DNA from: JBMNOU01 sp050943215
GTDB lineage: Bacteria; Bacillota; Clostridia; Christensenellales; SZUA-584
Direction of reading: 5' to 3'
Length of the DNA stretch: 41,833 nucleotides
NCBI GenBank assembly: GCA_050943215.1
Contig: JBMNOU010000008.1
Span: 1-41,833, forward strand
Shown here: positions 41,828 through 41,833 of the stretch, piece by piece
Numbering within the stretch: position 1 is the first letter of the stretch
How the letters are laid out: each line of letters starts with the position of its first letter
Translations under genes and position numbers: made by a program
The notes under the pieces: model-generated
Told to the model about the DNA's origin: nothing
What the model saw: the letters and a program-made list of their open reading frames with translations, nothing else
Database searches by the model: none

Positions 41828-41833
41828 ATGAGA
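41828..41833 (+). CDS. start of a truncated downstream gene (two codons)
   Basis: AGGAG (41815-41819) precedes an ATG at 41828 by eight bases. Only two codons (Met-Arg) fall within the window, so nothing can be said about the product. Confidence 0.4.

Overview
The window comes from the chromosome of an endospore-forming, Gram-positive-type anaerobe, most likely class Clostridia. The evidence is a stage IV sporulation ATPase (SpoIVA), a FabK-type enoyl-ACP reductase, a MarR-type (FabT-like) regulator in front of a single acc/fab operon, a methionine synthase whose reactivation domain is a separate protein, frequent TTG/GTG starts with strong GGAGG-type ribosome binding sites, and a clostridial-looking 16S gene. 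Genus cannot be assigned from the sequence alone. Most genes, including the rRNA, lie on the minus strand, so the window is best read from high to low coordinates.

Layout: (1) 1-801 is the 5' part of a 16S rRNA gene on the minus strand, with a long leader and tandem promoters up to about 1133. (2) 1470-1640 holds a possible 14-codon ORF, a structured stretch and a perfect 19-bp inverted-repeat terminator. (3) 5252-1647 is a response regulator, histidine kinase and HtrA protease module. (4) 8110-5328 is mutS2 followed by a DUF523 (TudS-like) gene. (5) 11511-8257 is a single 1084-residue fusion of acyl-AMP ligase, acyl carrier protein and alpha-oxoamine synthase, the most unusual gene here. (6) 15343-11627 is a methionine synthase reactivation protein, cobalamin-dependent MetH and a PHP phosphoesterase, divergent from metF (15457-16329). 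A PAS-GGDEF diguanylate cyclase converges on metF with an 8-bp overlap. (7) 27310-18219 is an 11-gene fatty acid operon, accB-accC-accD-accA-fabH-acpP-fabK-fabD-fabG-fabF-fabZ, led by a near-consensus promoter and a 17-bp palindromic operator, with the FabT-like regulator just upstream. (8) spoIVA and lysA follow, each with its own terminator.

(9) 31401-31462 carries three consecutive short hairpins resembling an IS200/IS605-type end, next to a secreted peptidoglycan-binding protein. (10) 35226-32621 is a split non-homologous end-joining operon (ku, ATP-dependent ligase, LigD-type polymerase) with a 14-bp palindrome in its leader. (11) 35382-37006 holds three small plus-strand genes: a 74-residue protein of unknown function, a chagasin-like (I42) lipoprotein and a DUF3298-type protein. 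(12) 41596-37079 holds a GH16 glycoside hydrolase, a calcineurin-like phosphoesterase, a DUF4474-like membrane protein, and a PadR regulator coupled to a HAAS-domain membrane protein. A further plus-strand gene appears to begin in the last six bases.

Functionally, the acc/fab operon makes malonyl-CoA and acyl-ACP and is probably repressed by the FabT-like regulator. The ligase-ACP-oxoamine synthase fusion could condense an acyl chain with an amino acid to make an aminoketone lipid or a sphingoid-like base. MetF, MetH and the reactivation protein form the one-carbon to methionine branch. The Ku/ligase/polymerase set probably repairs breaks in spores or stationary cells. All functional assignments rest on motifs read by eye; no database search was run.
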